Below are positions 56,054 through 63,928 of a stretch of DNA of 64,000 bases, in pieces. The notes under the pieces were generated by a model. The model did not search any database. It was not told where the DNA came from and saw only the letters and a program-made list of their open reading frames with translations. This DNA is from Leyella stercorea (GTDB lineage Bacteria; Bacteroidota; Bacteroidia; Bacteroidales; Bacteroidaceae). How positions within the stretch are numbered: position 1 is the stretch's first letter; the number at the start of each line of letters is the position of its first letter. The stretch lies in the NCBI RefSeq assembly GCF_021531655.1, contig NZ_JADYUF010000010.1:20544-84543 (forward strand). Reading direction: 5' to 3'. A program made the position numbers and the translations under genes.

Positions 56054-57829
56054 ATGAAAAAGAAAATCCAGTTCAGTCTCGTCTATCGAGATATGTGGCA
56101 GTCTTCTGGCAAGTTCCAGCCACGCAAAGACCAGTTGGAGCGCATCGCTCCCGTTATCATCGAGATGGGTTGCTTCGCCCGTGTTGAAACCAACGGCGGT
56201 GCCTTTGAGCAGGTAAACCTTCTCGCCGGCGAGAATCCTAACGATGCTGTGCGCGCCTTCTGCAAGCCCTTCAACGAGGCAGGCATCAAGACCCACATGC
56301 TCGACCGTGGTCTCAACGCTTTGCGTATGTATCCTGTGCCCGACGACGTTCGCGCCCTTATGTATAAGGTTAAGGCAAAGCAGGGTACCAACATCACACG
56401 TATCTTCGACGGACTGAACGACGTTCGCAATATCATCCCCAGCATCAAGTGGGCTAAGGAAGGTGGCATGACACCGCAGTGTGCGCTGTGTATCACAAAC
56501 TCTCCGGTTCACACTTTGGAGTATTACATGAACATAGCCGATCAGGTTATCGCTGCCGGTGCAGAGGAAATCTGCTTGAAGGATATGGCTGGTATCGGCC
56601 AGCCCGCATTCCTCGGCAAGCTGACCAAGATGATAAAGGACAAGTATCCCGAAATCATCATACAGTATCACGGCCACTCAGGTCCGGGTCTGTCAATGGC
56701 TTCAATCCTTGAGGTATGCAACAACGGTGCCGACATCATCGATACTGCCATCGAGCCGTTGTCATGGGGTAAGGTTCATCCGGACGTAATCTCTGTAATA
56801 AGCATGTTGAAGAACGAAGGCTTCGAGGTTCCCGAAATCAATATGTCGGCATATATGAAGGCCCGTGCACTCACCCAGGAGTTCATCGACGACTGGTTGG
56901 GCTACTTCATCAACCCCGGCAACAAGATTATGTCGTCGCTTCTGCTCGGTTGCGGACTCCCTGGCGGTATGATGGGATCGATGATGGCCGACCTCGGCGG
57001 CATGCGCACCACTATCAACAACGTACGCAAGAAGAAGGGCGAGGACGAACTCTCCATGGACGACCTGCTCATCAAGCTCTTCGACGAGGTGGAGTATGTA
57101 TGGCCGCGCGTAGGCTATCCTCCACTGGTGACACCATTCTCGCAGTATGTCAAGAACATTGCGCTGATGAACCTTCTCACTATCGAGCAGGGCAAGGGCC
57201 GCTTCGTGATGATGGACGAGTCGATGTGGGGTATGATTCTCGGCAAGTCGGGCAAGATTCCTGGCACTATCGATCCTGAACTCGTTGAGCTTGCAAAGAA
57301 GCAGGGCCGCGAATTCACCGATGTTGACGCCCACACACTCCTCACCGACGCCCTCGACGACTTCCGCAAGGAAATGGACGAGAACGGATGGGAGTATGGT
57401 CAGGACGACGAGGAGCTGTTCGAGCTTGCAATGCACCCCGAACAGTATCGCAACTTCAAGAGCGGACAGGCCAAGAAGAACTTCCTTGCCGACCTGCAGA
57501 AGCTCAAGGATGCCAAGCTCGGTGCCAACCTCTCACCCGAACAGCTTAGCGCCTACAAGCACGCCAAGGCCGATGCCATCGTTGCTCCGGTCAAGGGCGA
57601 CATCTACTGGGAATTCTCCGGCGAAGGCGAGTGCGCTCCTACAGTCGAGCCTTTCATCGGTAAGGAATACAATGAGGGCGACGTACTCTGCTACATCCAG
57701 GCTCCTTGGGGCGAATTCGTTGAGGTTCCGGCAGCCTTGGGCGGCAAGATCGTAGAGATAAACGCCAAGCGTGGCTCTAAGGTTTCGAAGGGCGACGTCA
57801 TCGCTTACATCGAGCGCGAGCACGAGTAA
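56054..57829 (+). CDS. Carboxyltransferase-domain protein (pyruvate carboxylase subunit B / oxaloacetate decarboxylase alpha-like)
   Basis: This 591-residue protein has an N-terminal HMGL-like TIM barrel (about 1-290) with D13 in YRDMWQSS, ICLKDMAGIGQP (174-184) and the metal-site QYHGHSGPG (204-212). A conserved carboxylase domain follows (about 300-480). The C-terminal domain (about 510-591) has the shape of a biotinyl/lipoyl domain, but where the biotin lysine motif EAMKM is expected it reads QAPWG (549-553), so it cannot be biotinylated there. Bacteroides homologues, as I recall them, share this lack. The reaction is therefore uncertain. It starts an operon with the HD and LptD-like genes. 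Confidence 0.85.
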   Translation: MKKKIQFSLVYRDMWQSSGKFQPRKDQLERIAPVIIEMGCFARVETNGGAFEQVNLLAGENPNDAVRAFCKPFNEAGIKTHMLDRGLNALRMYPVPDDVRALMYKVKAKQGTNITRIFDGLNDVRNIIPSIKWAKEGGMTPQCALCITNSPVHTLEYYMNIADQVIAAGAEEICLKDMAGIGQPAFLGKLTKMIKDKYPEIIIQYHGHSGPGLSMASILEVCNNGADIIDTAIEPLSWGKVHPDVISVISMLKNEGFEVPEINMSAYMKARALTQEFIDDWLGYFINPGNKIMSSLLLGCGLPGGMMGSMMADLGGMRTTINNVRKKKGEDELSMDDLLIKLFDEVEYVWPRVGYPPLVTPFSQYVKNIALMNLLTIEQGKGRFVMMDESMWGMILGKSGKIPGTIDPELVELAKKQGREFTDVDAHTLLTDALDDFRKEMDENGWEYGQDDEELFELAMHPEQYRNFKSGQAKKNFLADLQKLKDAKLGANLSPEQLSAYKHAKADAIVAPVKGDIYWEFSGEGECAPTVEPFIGKEYNEGDVLCYIQAPWGEFVEVPAALGGKIVEINAKRGSKVSKGDVIAYIEREHE

Positions 57830-57838
57830 AATCGTAAT

Positions 57839-58384
57839 ATGTACCAACAGATTATTGACAAATACTATGGAGGATGCGGTGCGCTGCGCCACATCCTCCT
57901 TACTCATAGCCAGTCTGTAGCGCAACGTGCGCTACGGATAGCTGCTATGCACCCCGAACTAAACATCGACACCGACTTTGTTCGCAACGCAGCCATGTTG
58001 CACGACATAGGAATAGTACGTGTCGACGCACCCGGTATCGAGTGCCATGGCACCGAACCGTATATACGACACGGCGTGTGCGGAGCCGAAATGCTGCGCG
58101 CCGAAGGTCTGCCAGAAAGCTATGCACGTGTGTGCGAGAGACACACCGGAGCCGGACTGACGCTCAATGACATCGTGTCGCAAAACCTCCCTCTGCCACA
58201 TCACGACCTCCAGCCAGAGACTATCGAGGAGAAACTCATCTGCTATGCCGACAAGTTCTTCTCGAAGACACATCTCGACCGCGAGAAAACCATAGAGCAG
58301 GCAGAGAAAAGTCTAAGCAAATTCGGAGGCGAAACTCTCGCCCGCTTCCGCGATATGAAACGTTTGTTTGAGCCGAATTTGTAA
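57839..58384 (+). CDS. HD-domain hydrolase
   Basis: This 181-residue protein has an HD metal-dependent phosphohydrolase fold: H23 (LLTHS), H55-D56 (MLHDIGIV), a further histidine in CERHTGAG and D-K in CYADKFFSK. Such small HD proteins hydrolyse nucleotides or phosphorylated metabolites; the substrate is unknown. It starts 10 bases after the carboxyltransferase-like gene and is followed 26 bases later by the LptD-like gene. Confidence 0.85.
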   Translation: MYQQIIDKYYGGCGALRHILLTHSQSVAQRALRIAAMHPELNIDTDFVRNAAMLHDIGIVRVDAPGIECHGTEPYIRHGVCGAEMLRAEGLPESYARVCERHTGAGLTLNDIVSQNLPLPHHDLQPETIEEKLICYADKFFSKTHLDREKTIEQAEKSLSKFGGETLARFRDMKRLFEPNL

Positions 58385-58409
58385 TCATACATAATAATAA
58401 ACAGCAAAA

Positions 58410-61274
58410 TTGAGAACCAAGACCGTCATAGCCCTTCTTTTGTGTGCCGTCATTTTCGTGATGGCAGCAGCCGATATGCCCTACTCGCAACGCAAGAAAG
58501 TGCGCAAGACTGCACCTGCCGACACCACTGCCGTGGCTGCCGACTCCATTAAGGACAGCATTGCCACCATACTGCGCGACTCGCTGGGACGCGAGATTGT
58601 GGACACAACAAAGATGGACTCACTGCAACTTGCAATATATCACCACAACCGCGCTATCGACGACTCCATTCGTCTCGACTCAATCAACCGACAACGAGCC
58701 AATGGCATCAACTCGCCCGTAAACTATTCGGCTTCCGACTCGCTCGTGTACGACGCCAAGACAAAGACGGCGAAACTCTACGGACAGTCGACTGTGAAAT
58801 ACGAGAACATGGATCTCGCTGCCGAGAAGATATACATGAGCATCGACTCGTCGCTCGTACACGCCACCGGAACACGCGACACTACCGACTCAACGGGACA
58901 GACGCTTATGGGCACGCCTGTGTTCAGCATGGGTCAGGACAAGTATGAGAGCGACACTATGGCGTTCAACTTCAAGACCAAGAAGGGCCTTATCTCAAAA
59001 GTATACACCCAGCAGGAAGACGGTTTCCTGCAAAGCGAAATATCCAAGCGCAACGACAACGGCGACATCTATCTGCAACACGGACGCTACACCACGTGCG
59101 ACAAGAAACATCCCGACTTCTACATAGCGCTGTCGCGAGGCAAGGTGCGCCCGGGCAAGGACGTAACCTTCGGTCCGGCTTATCTCGTTGTGGCTGATGT
59201 GCCATTGCCACTGGCTATTCCTTACGGCTTCTTCCCGTTCACCAAGAGCTATTCGTCGGGATTCATCATGCCTACATACGGCGACGAGAACGACCGCGGA
59301 TTCTATCTGCGCGACGGCGGATACTACTTTGCCATCAACGACAAGTGGGACCTCAAGCTCCTCGGCGAGATATACACCAAAGGCTCATGGGGACTGTCGG
59401 CAGCCAGCAACTACAACAAGCGCTACCGCTATTCGGGCAGCTTCTTCCTGAGTTATCAGAATACCAAGACCGGCGACAAGAACATGCCCGACTATTCGGA
59501 GCAGAAATCGTTCAAAGTGCAGTGGAGTCATCGCCAGGATTCAAAAGCAAATCCATACAGTTCGCTCTCGGCGAGCGTCAATTTCGCTACATCGAGCTAC
59601 GAACGCAACAACCTCAACTCGCTGTACAATCCTCAGACGCTGTCGCAGTCGACACGTACATCGTCTGTGTCGTGGAGCACTACGTTCTCAAGCATAGGTC
59701 TGTCGCTCAGCTCTACAGCCAACCTCTCGCAGAACATGCGCGACTCTTCAATGTCGGTGACGCTGCCCGACCTCAACATCTCGCTCTCGCGCTTCTATCC
59801 GTTCAAGCGCAAGCACGTCGTGGGCAACGAACGCTGGTATGAGAAGATTTCAATGTCGTACACCGGACAGATTTCGAACAGCATCAACACCAAGGAGGAG
59901 CGATTCCTCAAGTCGAACCTCATAAAGGACTGGCGCAACGGTTGGAACCACTCTATTCCTATTAGCGGCAACTTCACACTGTTCAACTATATCAACATCT
60001 CGCCCTCGTTCAACTTCCAGGACCGCATGTACACGCACAAGATTATGCGCTCGTGGGACGAGACCGCACAAAAAGAGGCGTGCGACACGATATACGGATT
60101 CAACAACGTGTACAACTATAACATGTCTATCAGTGCGTCGACCAAGCTCTACGGATTCTTCACTCCGAACCGCAAGATATTCGGCGACAAGATACAGGCC
60201 ATTCGTCACGTCATCACTCCAAGCGTAAGCTTCAGCTATGCGCCCGACTTCGGACAGGGAAGGTACGGCTATTACAAGACCTATCAGAAGACCAATGCCG
60301 ACGGTTCGGTTGAACTCGTAGAGTATTCGCCCTATCAGGGTCAGCTGTACGGAGTGCCGGGCAAGGGCAAGACGGGCAATATATCGTTCGACCTATCGAA
60401 CAATGTCGAGATGAAAATCAAGAGCGACAAGGACAGCACGGGCATCAAGAAACTCTCAATCATCGACGAACTCGGTTTGGCCATGAGCTATAATCTTGCC
60501 ACCGACTATCATCCGCTGTCGGACTTGACAATGCGCGTGCGACTGAAATGGTGGAAGAACTACACGTTCAATATGACTGCAGTATTCGCTTCGTATGCCT
60601 ATGAGCTGGACAATAACGGCAGACCATACGTAGGCAACCGAACATTGTGGGGAATGGGCAAGTTCGGACGATTCCAGGGTACATCGCAGAACTTCTCATT
60701 CACGCTTACACCAGAGAAGATAAAGAAATGGTTTGGTGGTGGCGACGATACCGAGGACAAGAAAAAAAGCAATAAGGACGACGAGGACGGCATCGATACC
60801 GACATAGAATCGAATGTGGACGACACTATGATTGAAGGCCAGCGCGGTGCAAAGAAGAGTGGCGTAGGCAAGGCGGAGACTGATGCCGATGGATATATGC
60901 GCTTCAATATGCCGTGGTCGCTGACGTTCGGCTATGGTATCACAATGCGAGAGAACACCGGTGGCAAATTCAATACCAAGACAATGCGCTATCCATACAA
61001 GTTCTCGCAAAACCTTAACGTGAGCGGCAACGTACGATTGAGTGACGGATGGAACATCTCGTTCTCGTCTGGCTACGACTTCGACCAGCACAAGATGTCA
61101 ATGACTACAGCGTCGCTGCAACGCGACCTGCACTGCTTCAACATGTCGTGCTCGGTGGTGCTCGCTCCGTACACAAGCTACAACTTCTCGTTCAGATGCA
61201 ACGCTGCTACTCTGACCGACGCTCTCAAATATGACAAACGCTCGGGATACAGCAACGCTGTGCAGTGGTATTAA
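58410..61274 (+). CDS. LptD-like LPS-assembly outer membrane protein
   Basis: This 954-residue protein starts at TTG 58410, which places the signal peptide (about 1-21, ALLLCAVIFVMAAA) at the N terminus; no ATG is suitably placed. An OstA-like domain (about 95-260: SASDSLVYDAKTKTAKLYGQ and ESDTMAFNFKTKKGLISKVY) precedes a long barrel. YTTCDKKHPDFYIALSRGKV and PLPLAIPYGFFPF resemble the plug-barrel junction of LptD. It probably inserts lipopolysaccharide into the outer leaflet. It carries an acidic, Lys/Asp-rich loop at about 780-800 (TEDKKKSNKDDEDG). It is the last gene of its operon, closed by the terminator at 61314. Confidence 0.88.
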   Translation: MRTKTVIALLLCAVIFVMAAADMPYSQRKKVRKTAPADTTAVAADSIKDSIATILRDSLGREIVDTTKMDSLQLAIYHHNRAIDDSIRLDSINRQRANGINSPVNYSASDSLVYDAKTKTAKLYGQSTVKYENMDLAAEKIYMSIDSSLVHATGTRDTTDSTGQTLMGTPVFSMGQDKYESDTMAFNFKTKKGLISKVYTQQEDGFLQSEISKRNDNGDIYLQHGRYTTCDKKHPDFYIALSRGKVRPGKDVTFGPAYLVVADVPLPLAIPYGFFPFTKSYSSGFIMPTYGDENDRGFYLRDGGYYFAINDKWDLKLLGEIYTKGSWGLSAASNYNKRYRYSGSFFLSYQNTKTGDKNMPDYSEQKSFKVQWSHRQDSKANPYSSLSASVNFATSSYERNNLNSLYNPQTLSQSTRTSSVSWSTTFSSIGLSLSSTANLSQNMRDSSMSVTLPDLNISLSRFYPFKRKHVVGNERWYEKISMSYTGQISNSINTKEERFLKSNLIKDWRNGWNHSIPISGNFTLFNYINISPSFNFQDRMYTHKIMRSWDETAQKEACDTIYGFNNVYNYNMSISASTKLYGFFTPNRKIFGDKIQAIRHVITPSVSFSYAPDFGQGRYGYYKTYQKTNADGSVELVEYSPYQGQLYGVPGKGKTGNISFDLSNNVEMKIKSDKDSTGIKKLSIIDELGLAMSYNLATDYHPLSDLTMRVRLKWWKNYTFNMTAVFASYAYELDNNGRPYVGNRTLWGMGKFGRFQGTSQNFSFTLTPEKIKKWFGGGDDTEDKKKSNKDDEDGIDTDIESNVDDTMIEGQRGAKKSGVGKAETDADGYMRFNMPWSLTFGYGITMRENTGGKFNTKTMRYPYKFSQNLNVSGNVRLSDGWNISFSSGYDFDQHKMSMTTASLQRDLHCFNMSCSVVLAPYTSYNFSFRCNAATLTDALKYDKRSGYSNAVQWY

Positions 61275-61313
61275 AGCAGAATGATACCCTTCAAGGTATG
61301 AATACATATCATT

Positions 61314-61354
61314 AAAAAAGTGGACTGGCAACAGATTGCCGGTCCACTTTTTTT
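61314..61354 (+). terminator. Intrinsic terminator after the LptD-like gene
   Basis: A GTGGACTGGCAA stem with its complement TTGCCGGTCCAC and a very short loop, flanked by A and T runs on the two sides. It can work on either strand. Confidence 0.82.
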
Positions 61355-61360
61355 AATATA

Positions 61361-61469
61361 AATATACTTGGACAAGTATCATTAATATACTTGGACAAGT
61401 ATCATTAATATACTTAGGCATGTATTATTAATATACTTGGGCGTTTATTATTAATATACTTGGATTTCG
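61361..61469. repeat. 23-bp tandem array of ATACTTG palindromes
   Basis: Units start at 61361, 61384, 61407, 61430 and 61453 (partial), exactly 23 bp apart. The first two are identical and hold the palindrome ATACTTGGACAAGTAT. Later units lose the right half-site while the left half and spacing are kept. It lies directly behind the LptD-like terminator. Confidence 0.93.
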
Positions 61470-61516
61470 AACATCACTGACTCCATGTCTGAGCAGTTAG
61501 TATTTGCATCGCTGCT

Positions 61517-61551
61517 TGCTCAGGTCATGGCGAGGACGCCATAGCCTCCTA
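61517..61551. repeat. Single 35-bp REP-like hairpin unit
   Basis: One copy of the element that also forms the pairs at 15588-15700 and 21665-21793. The stem around the AGGA loop is preserved (ATGGCG with CGCCAT). A CTGAGCA fragment about 20 bases upstream may be the remnant of a second, inverted unit. Confidence 0.85.
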
Positions 61552-61792
61552 CAGTTAACCCTTATTAAACCCAAAAGGAGAGCTATCAAGTGACTCTCCT
61601 TAATATTATGTGATCCCGTTGGGATTCAAACCCAAGACCTTCAGAACTTTTTCTCAACCAGGTCTTTCTGCTCTTTATAAGCAAAAAGGTGCAGCTCTTT
61701 AAAAGCCACACCTTAATATGTGATCCCGTTGGGATTCAAACCCAAGACCTTCAGAACTTTTTCTCAACCAGATCTTGCTGCTCATTAAACAC

Positions 61793-61821
61793 AAAAGGAG
61801 AGCCAACAAGTGACTCTCCTT
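61793..61821 (-). terminator. Terminator of tRNA-Arg
   Basis: Stem AAGGAGAG / CTCTCCTT with a short loop is followed by TTTTG on the minus strand, 10 bases after the tRNA. A near-copy lies at 61573-61601; a different hairpin in the same place follows the middle repeat (61683-61712). Confidence 0.75.
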
Positions 61822-61830
61822 AATATTATG

Positions 61831-61904
61831 TGATCCCGTTGGGATTCAAACCCAAGACCTTCAGAACCGGAATCTGACGCTCTATTCAGCTAAGCTACGG
61901 GACC
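61831..61904 (-). tRNA. tRNA-Arg (anticodon CCG)
   Basis: A 74-base cloverleaf without encoded CCA. The acceptor stem GGTCCCG pairs with CGGGATC, with one G:T pair. D-stem GCTT/GAGC; anticodon stem TCAGA/TCTGA with loop TTCCGGT giving CCG; T-stem TTGGG/CCCAA; discriminator A. It reads CGG codons. It has its own promoter at 61937-61944 and a terminator. Its 3' half has been copied twice downstream. Confidence 0.93.
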
Positions 61905-61936
61905 TTTGCACATGCTTACTCGTGAGTAAGCGAATG

Positions 61937-61944
61937 CAAAGGTA
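61937..61944 (-). promoter_or_regulatory. Promoter -7 box of tRNA-Arg
   Basis: TACCTTTG on the minus strand, 33 bases before the tRNA 5' end, fits TAnnTTTG. Between it and the tRNA lies a small palindrome (61914-61931, GCTTACTC with its complement). Confidence 0.6.
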
Positions 61945-61982
61945 CAAAATTAGTTTCAAATCAACGACCAACCTACTATTTT

Positions 61983-62495
61983 TTATTTTGTAGAGTTCTT
62001 ATTCATTAAGCGTTGTTCATGTTGACCGCGCATAAGGCGTTGTCCGTTCTTGCCCTTACGCTGAGCGAATCGCTTCATCATGTTCTTCTCGATTTCGTAT
62101 ACACGCTGAATCTGCTTCTGCGTCATAAACTTCGAGTATTCCTTATAATACTTCTGTCGGATGTCGAGAATCTTCTCGCTCATTTCGAAGCGCTTCTTGA
62201 TATTCTGCCCAATTTGCTCCTCATTGTTATTGCCATTGCGACCATTGTTATTGCCATTGCGACAAGAACGCGGACCAAGAGCCCAAATCTCCTTCTGGCA
62301 TTGTGTATAGGTGTTAATGAACTTGGCTGTAGTCTCGTCATCAAGAGCAAGGTTATTGGCAATATACTTAGCCTGCTTTTCTGAGAGTTGCTCGCGTGTG
62401 AGGCGCTGCTTATTGTTGGGAGCCTGAGCGAAAGAATTGACGGTGAACATCGTCATTGCGATGACCAGCATCATTACGTTGAAAATCTTTTTCAT
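61983..62495 (-). CDS. Spy/LTxxQ-like periplasmic protein (DUF4890-type)
   Basis: This 170-residue protein has a signal peptide (about 1-24, ending in SFAQ). The mature helical part contains LTREQLSEKQAKYIANNLALDD, an Asn/Gly/Arg low-complexity stretch (about 80-92) and the helix KRFEMSEKILDIRQKYYKEYSKFMTQKQIQRVYEIE. The layout resembles CpxP/Spy chaperone-like stress proteins. It follows the ECF sigma and small membrane protein genes in the same direction and is likely a target or part of that envelope module. Confidence 0.75.
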   Translation of the reverse strand: MKKIFNVMMLVIAMTMFTVNSFAQAPNNKQRLTREQLSEKQAKYIANNLALDDETTAKFINTYTQCQKEIWALGPRSCRNGNNNGRNGNNNEEQIGQNIKKRFEMSEKILDIRQKYYKEYSKFMTQKQIQRVYEIEKNMMKRFAQRKGKNGQRLMRGQHEQRLMNKNSTK

Positions 62496-62534
62496 AATCA
62501 GTGTTTTTTAGTTTATGTTATATATATATTTGCC

Positions 62535-62903
62535 TTAATTGTTGATGAACACATCATCCTGATACACATCCACGATATAAGCCTGGTCGCACTCGGATAG
62601 TTGTGCGAAGGCTTGCTCTACATCCTGAATATCGCTTGAAGCCGTTGGCGTATTGGGAGCTAAGAAATGTATGTTGATGACAAACATTGCTACAACAGCA
62701 GCTGCTGCAGACAACGATACAGGCCAAAGCCACTTGCGGACAGTACGTCGATTCGTCTTAATCTTCGTATTCTTCTGTGGCATATCCTGTACGGCATCAA
62801 GGATGTTGCTCTGCATCTTGGCGAAGAAATCGTCGGGAGTAGAGTATGGCATGCGTTTGCCCACTTGATTGAAATCGAAATTCTTGTCCATATCCTTAAT
62901 CAT
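62535..62903 (-). CDS. Small single-pass membrane protein, possible sigma-factor regulator
   Basis: This 122-residue protein has a cytoplasmic N-terminal part (about 1-50, YSTPDDFFAKMQSNILD), one transmembrane segment (about 54-73, WLWPVSLSAAAAVVAMFVI) and a short periplasmic C terminus. It overlaps the ECF sigma gene by 8 bases. Position and topology suggest an anti-sigma-like partner, but no known zinc-binding anti-sigma motif is visible. Confidence 0.7.
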   Translation of the reverse strand: MIKDMDKNFDFNQVGKRMPYSTPDDFFAKMQSNILDAVQDMPQKNTKIKTNRRTVRKWLWPVSLSAAAAVVAMFVINIHFLAPNTPTASSDIQDVEQAFAQLSECDQAYIVDVYQDDVFINN

Positions 62904-63435
62904 TTGAGTTCATATACTTTATAATTTTATCTTTAGCAATATGATAGCTTGCCTTGATGCTTGTAGCAGTAGAGTCGGCTATCTTGGCTATCTCGTCAAA
63001 ACCGAGTTCGTCATAGTAGCGTAGGTTGAAAGCCAGCTGCTGCTTGGGTGGAAGTGTTAGAATCGCCTTTTGCAACTTCACCGCAAGCTTGTCGGCATAG
63101 TCAACATAATTATCAGAAGCTATAATGTCAACACCTGTCGTAACCGAGTCGAGCGAAATTGTCTCCTGACGACGCTTACCGATGAGTCGCAACGCTTCGT
63201 TGGTAGCAATGCGGTATAGCCAAGTGCGCAATGAGCTGTCGCCACGAAACTGTTCGAGCGACAGGAACATCCTTACAAACGTCTCTTGTGTGGCATCCTG
63301 GGCATCATCGTGCGACACCACAAGTCGGCGGATGTGCCAGTAGAGAGGCTCCTGATACTTGCTCAGCAGCATCCTGATGCCTGTCTCCCGGCTTGCGTTC
63401 AGTGTTTTTATTATATCATTGTCGTTTATCGTCAT
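62896..63435 (-). CDS. ECF-type RNA polymerase sigma factor
   Basis: This 179-residue group IV sigma factor has region 2 (about 20-90, with SHDDAQDATQETFVRMF and TWLYRIATNEAL) and region 4 (about 125-172, LPPKQQLAFNLRYYDELGFDEIAKI and the helix-turn-helix STATSIKASYHIAKDKI). It probably controls an envelope response together with the two downstream genes. Only the small membrane protein gene overlaps it. Confidence 0.93.
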   Translation of the reverse strand: MTINDNDIIKTLNASRETGIRMLLSKYQEPLYWHIRRLVVSHDDAQDATQETFVRMFLSLEQFRGDSSLRTWLYRIATNEALRLIGKRRQETISLDSVTTGVDIIASDNYVDYADKLAVKLQKAILTLPPKQQLAFNLRYYDELGFDEIAKIADSTATSIKASYHIAKDKIIKYMNSND

Positions 63436-63550
63436 AGCCTCAACTTCTATCTGTTACATCTATTTGACCTCGATAATGATGAAAAGTAAAAATGAGGGTG
63501 TGAAATTCTTTGTCCAAATATTTGACGGCCGTGTCTAATGTCAATATCAA

Positions 63551-63778
63551 ATGATGTTGGGACTCAATCTTGGATATGATTATGATAATGTTGCGATAGT
63601 TTCGATTTCACAACTGAATTTCCGCAACGGAATCCTCGTAGCAGGCATCGTGACGATGATTATCGCCCTCTTCGGATTGGTGGGCTATACGAGTGATGAG
63701 GTGTTGTTCTTGTTGGTTTTTATCATCGAAAAAGTGTATTCTCCTTCAGAAATCCGCAAAATGTCTGGTGTAATCTAA
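63551..63778 (+). CDS. Small hydrophobic hypothetical protein
   Basis: This possible 75-residue ORF starts ATGATG and has a hydrophobic stretch at about 28-60 (ILVAGIVTMIIALFGLVGY and VLFLLVFII), so it could be a two-segment membrane peptide or a gene remnant. I recognise no family. There is no clear ribosome-binding site or operon partner. The flanking 63436-63550 and 63779-63887 contain nothing else that I can identify. Confidence 0.3.
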   Translation: MMLGLNLGYDYDNVAIVSISQLNFRNGILVAGIVTMIIALFGLVGYTSDEVLFLLVFIIEKVYSPSEIRKMSGVI

Positions 63779-63887
63779 CAAGATAAATGTATCGTTAAGG
63801 AATGAAGATGTGGGAGGCTATTTCGGCTCACCCGATAAGGCTCTCGTCGGCATAAGCCAATAAGTTCTTTGGCAAATGTATATATAC

Positions 63888-63921
63888 AAAAAATGAGGGG
63901 CTTAATTAAAAGCTCCTCATC
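63888..63921 (-). terminator. Terminator after tRNA-Asp
   Basis: Stem ATGAGGAGCTTT paired with AAGCCCCTCAT around an AT-rich loop, followed on the minus strand by a TTTTTT run, 7 bases after the tRNA. Confidence 0.8.
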
Positions 63922-63928
63922 TAATCAG

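Larger units (their letters stand above)
61573..61904 (-). repeat. 110-bp repeat series: tRNA-Arg plus two downstream pseudo 3' halves with terminators
   Basis: The 37-base 3' half of tRNA-Arg recurs exactly at 61611-61647, 61721-61757 and within the real tRNA at 61831-61904, always 110 bp apart. Each is followed on the minus strand by a terminator hairpin (61573-61601, 61683-61712, 61793-61821). In the two extra copies the tRNA 5' half is replaced by an unrelated sequence, so no cloverleaf can form. Confidence 0.92.

Noticed and set aside
61611..61757. Two additional tRNA-Arg genes
   Set aside because: Only the 3' half matches; the 5' half is replaced and no cloverleaf or acceptor stem can form.
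61573..61904. Integrated mobile element at tRNA-Arg
   Set aside because: The repeat spacing is only 110 bp and no integrase gene is present; at most these are scars.
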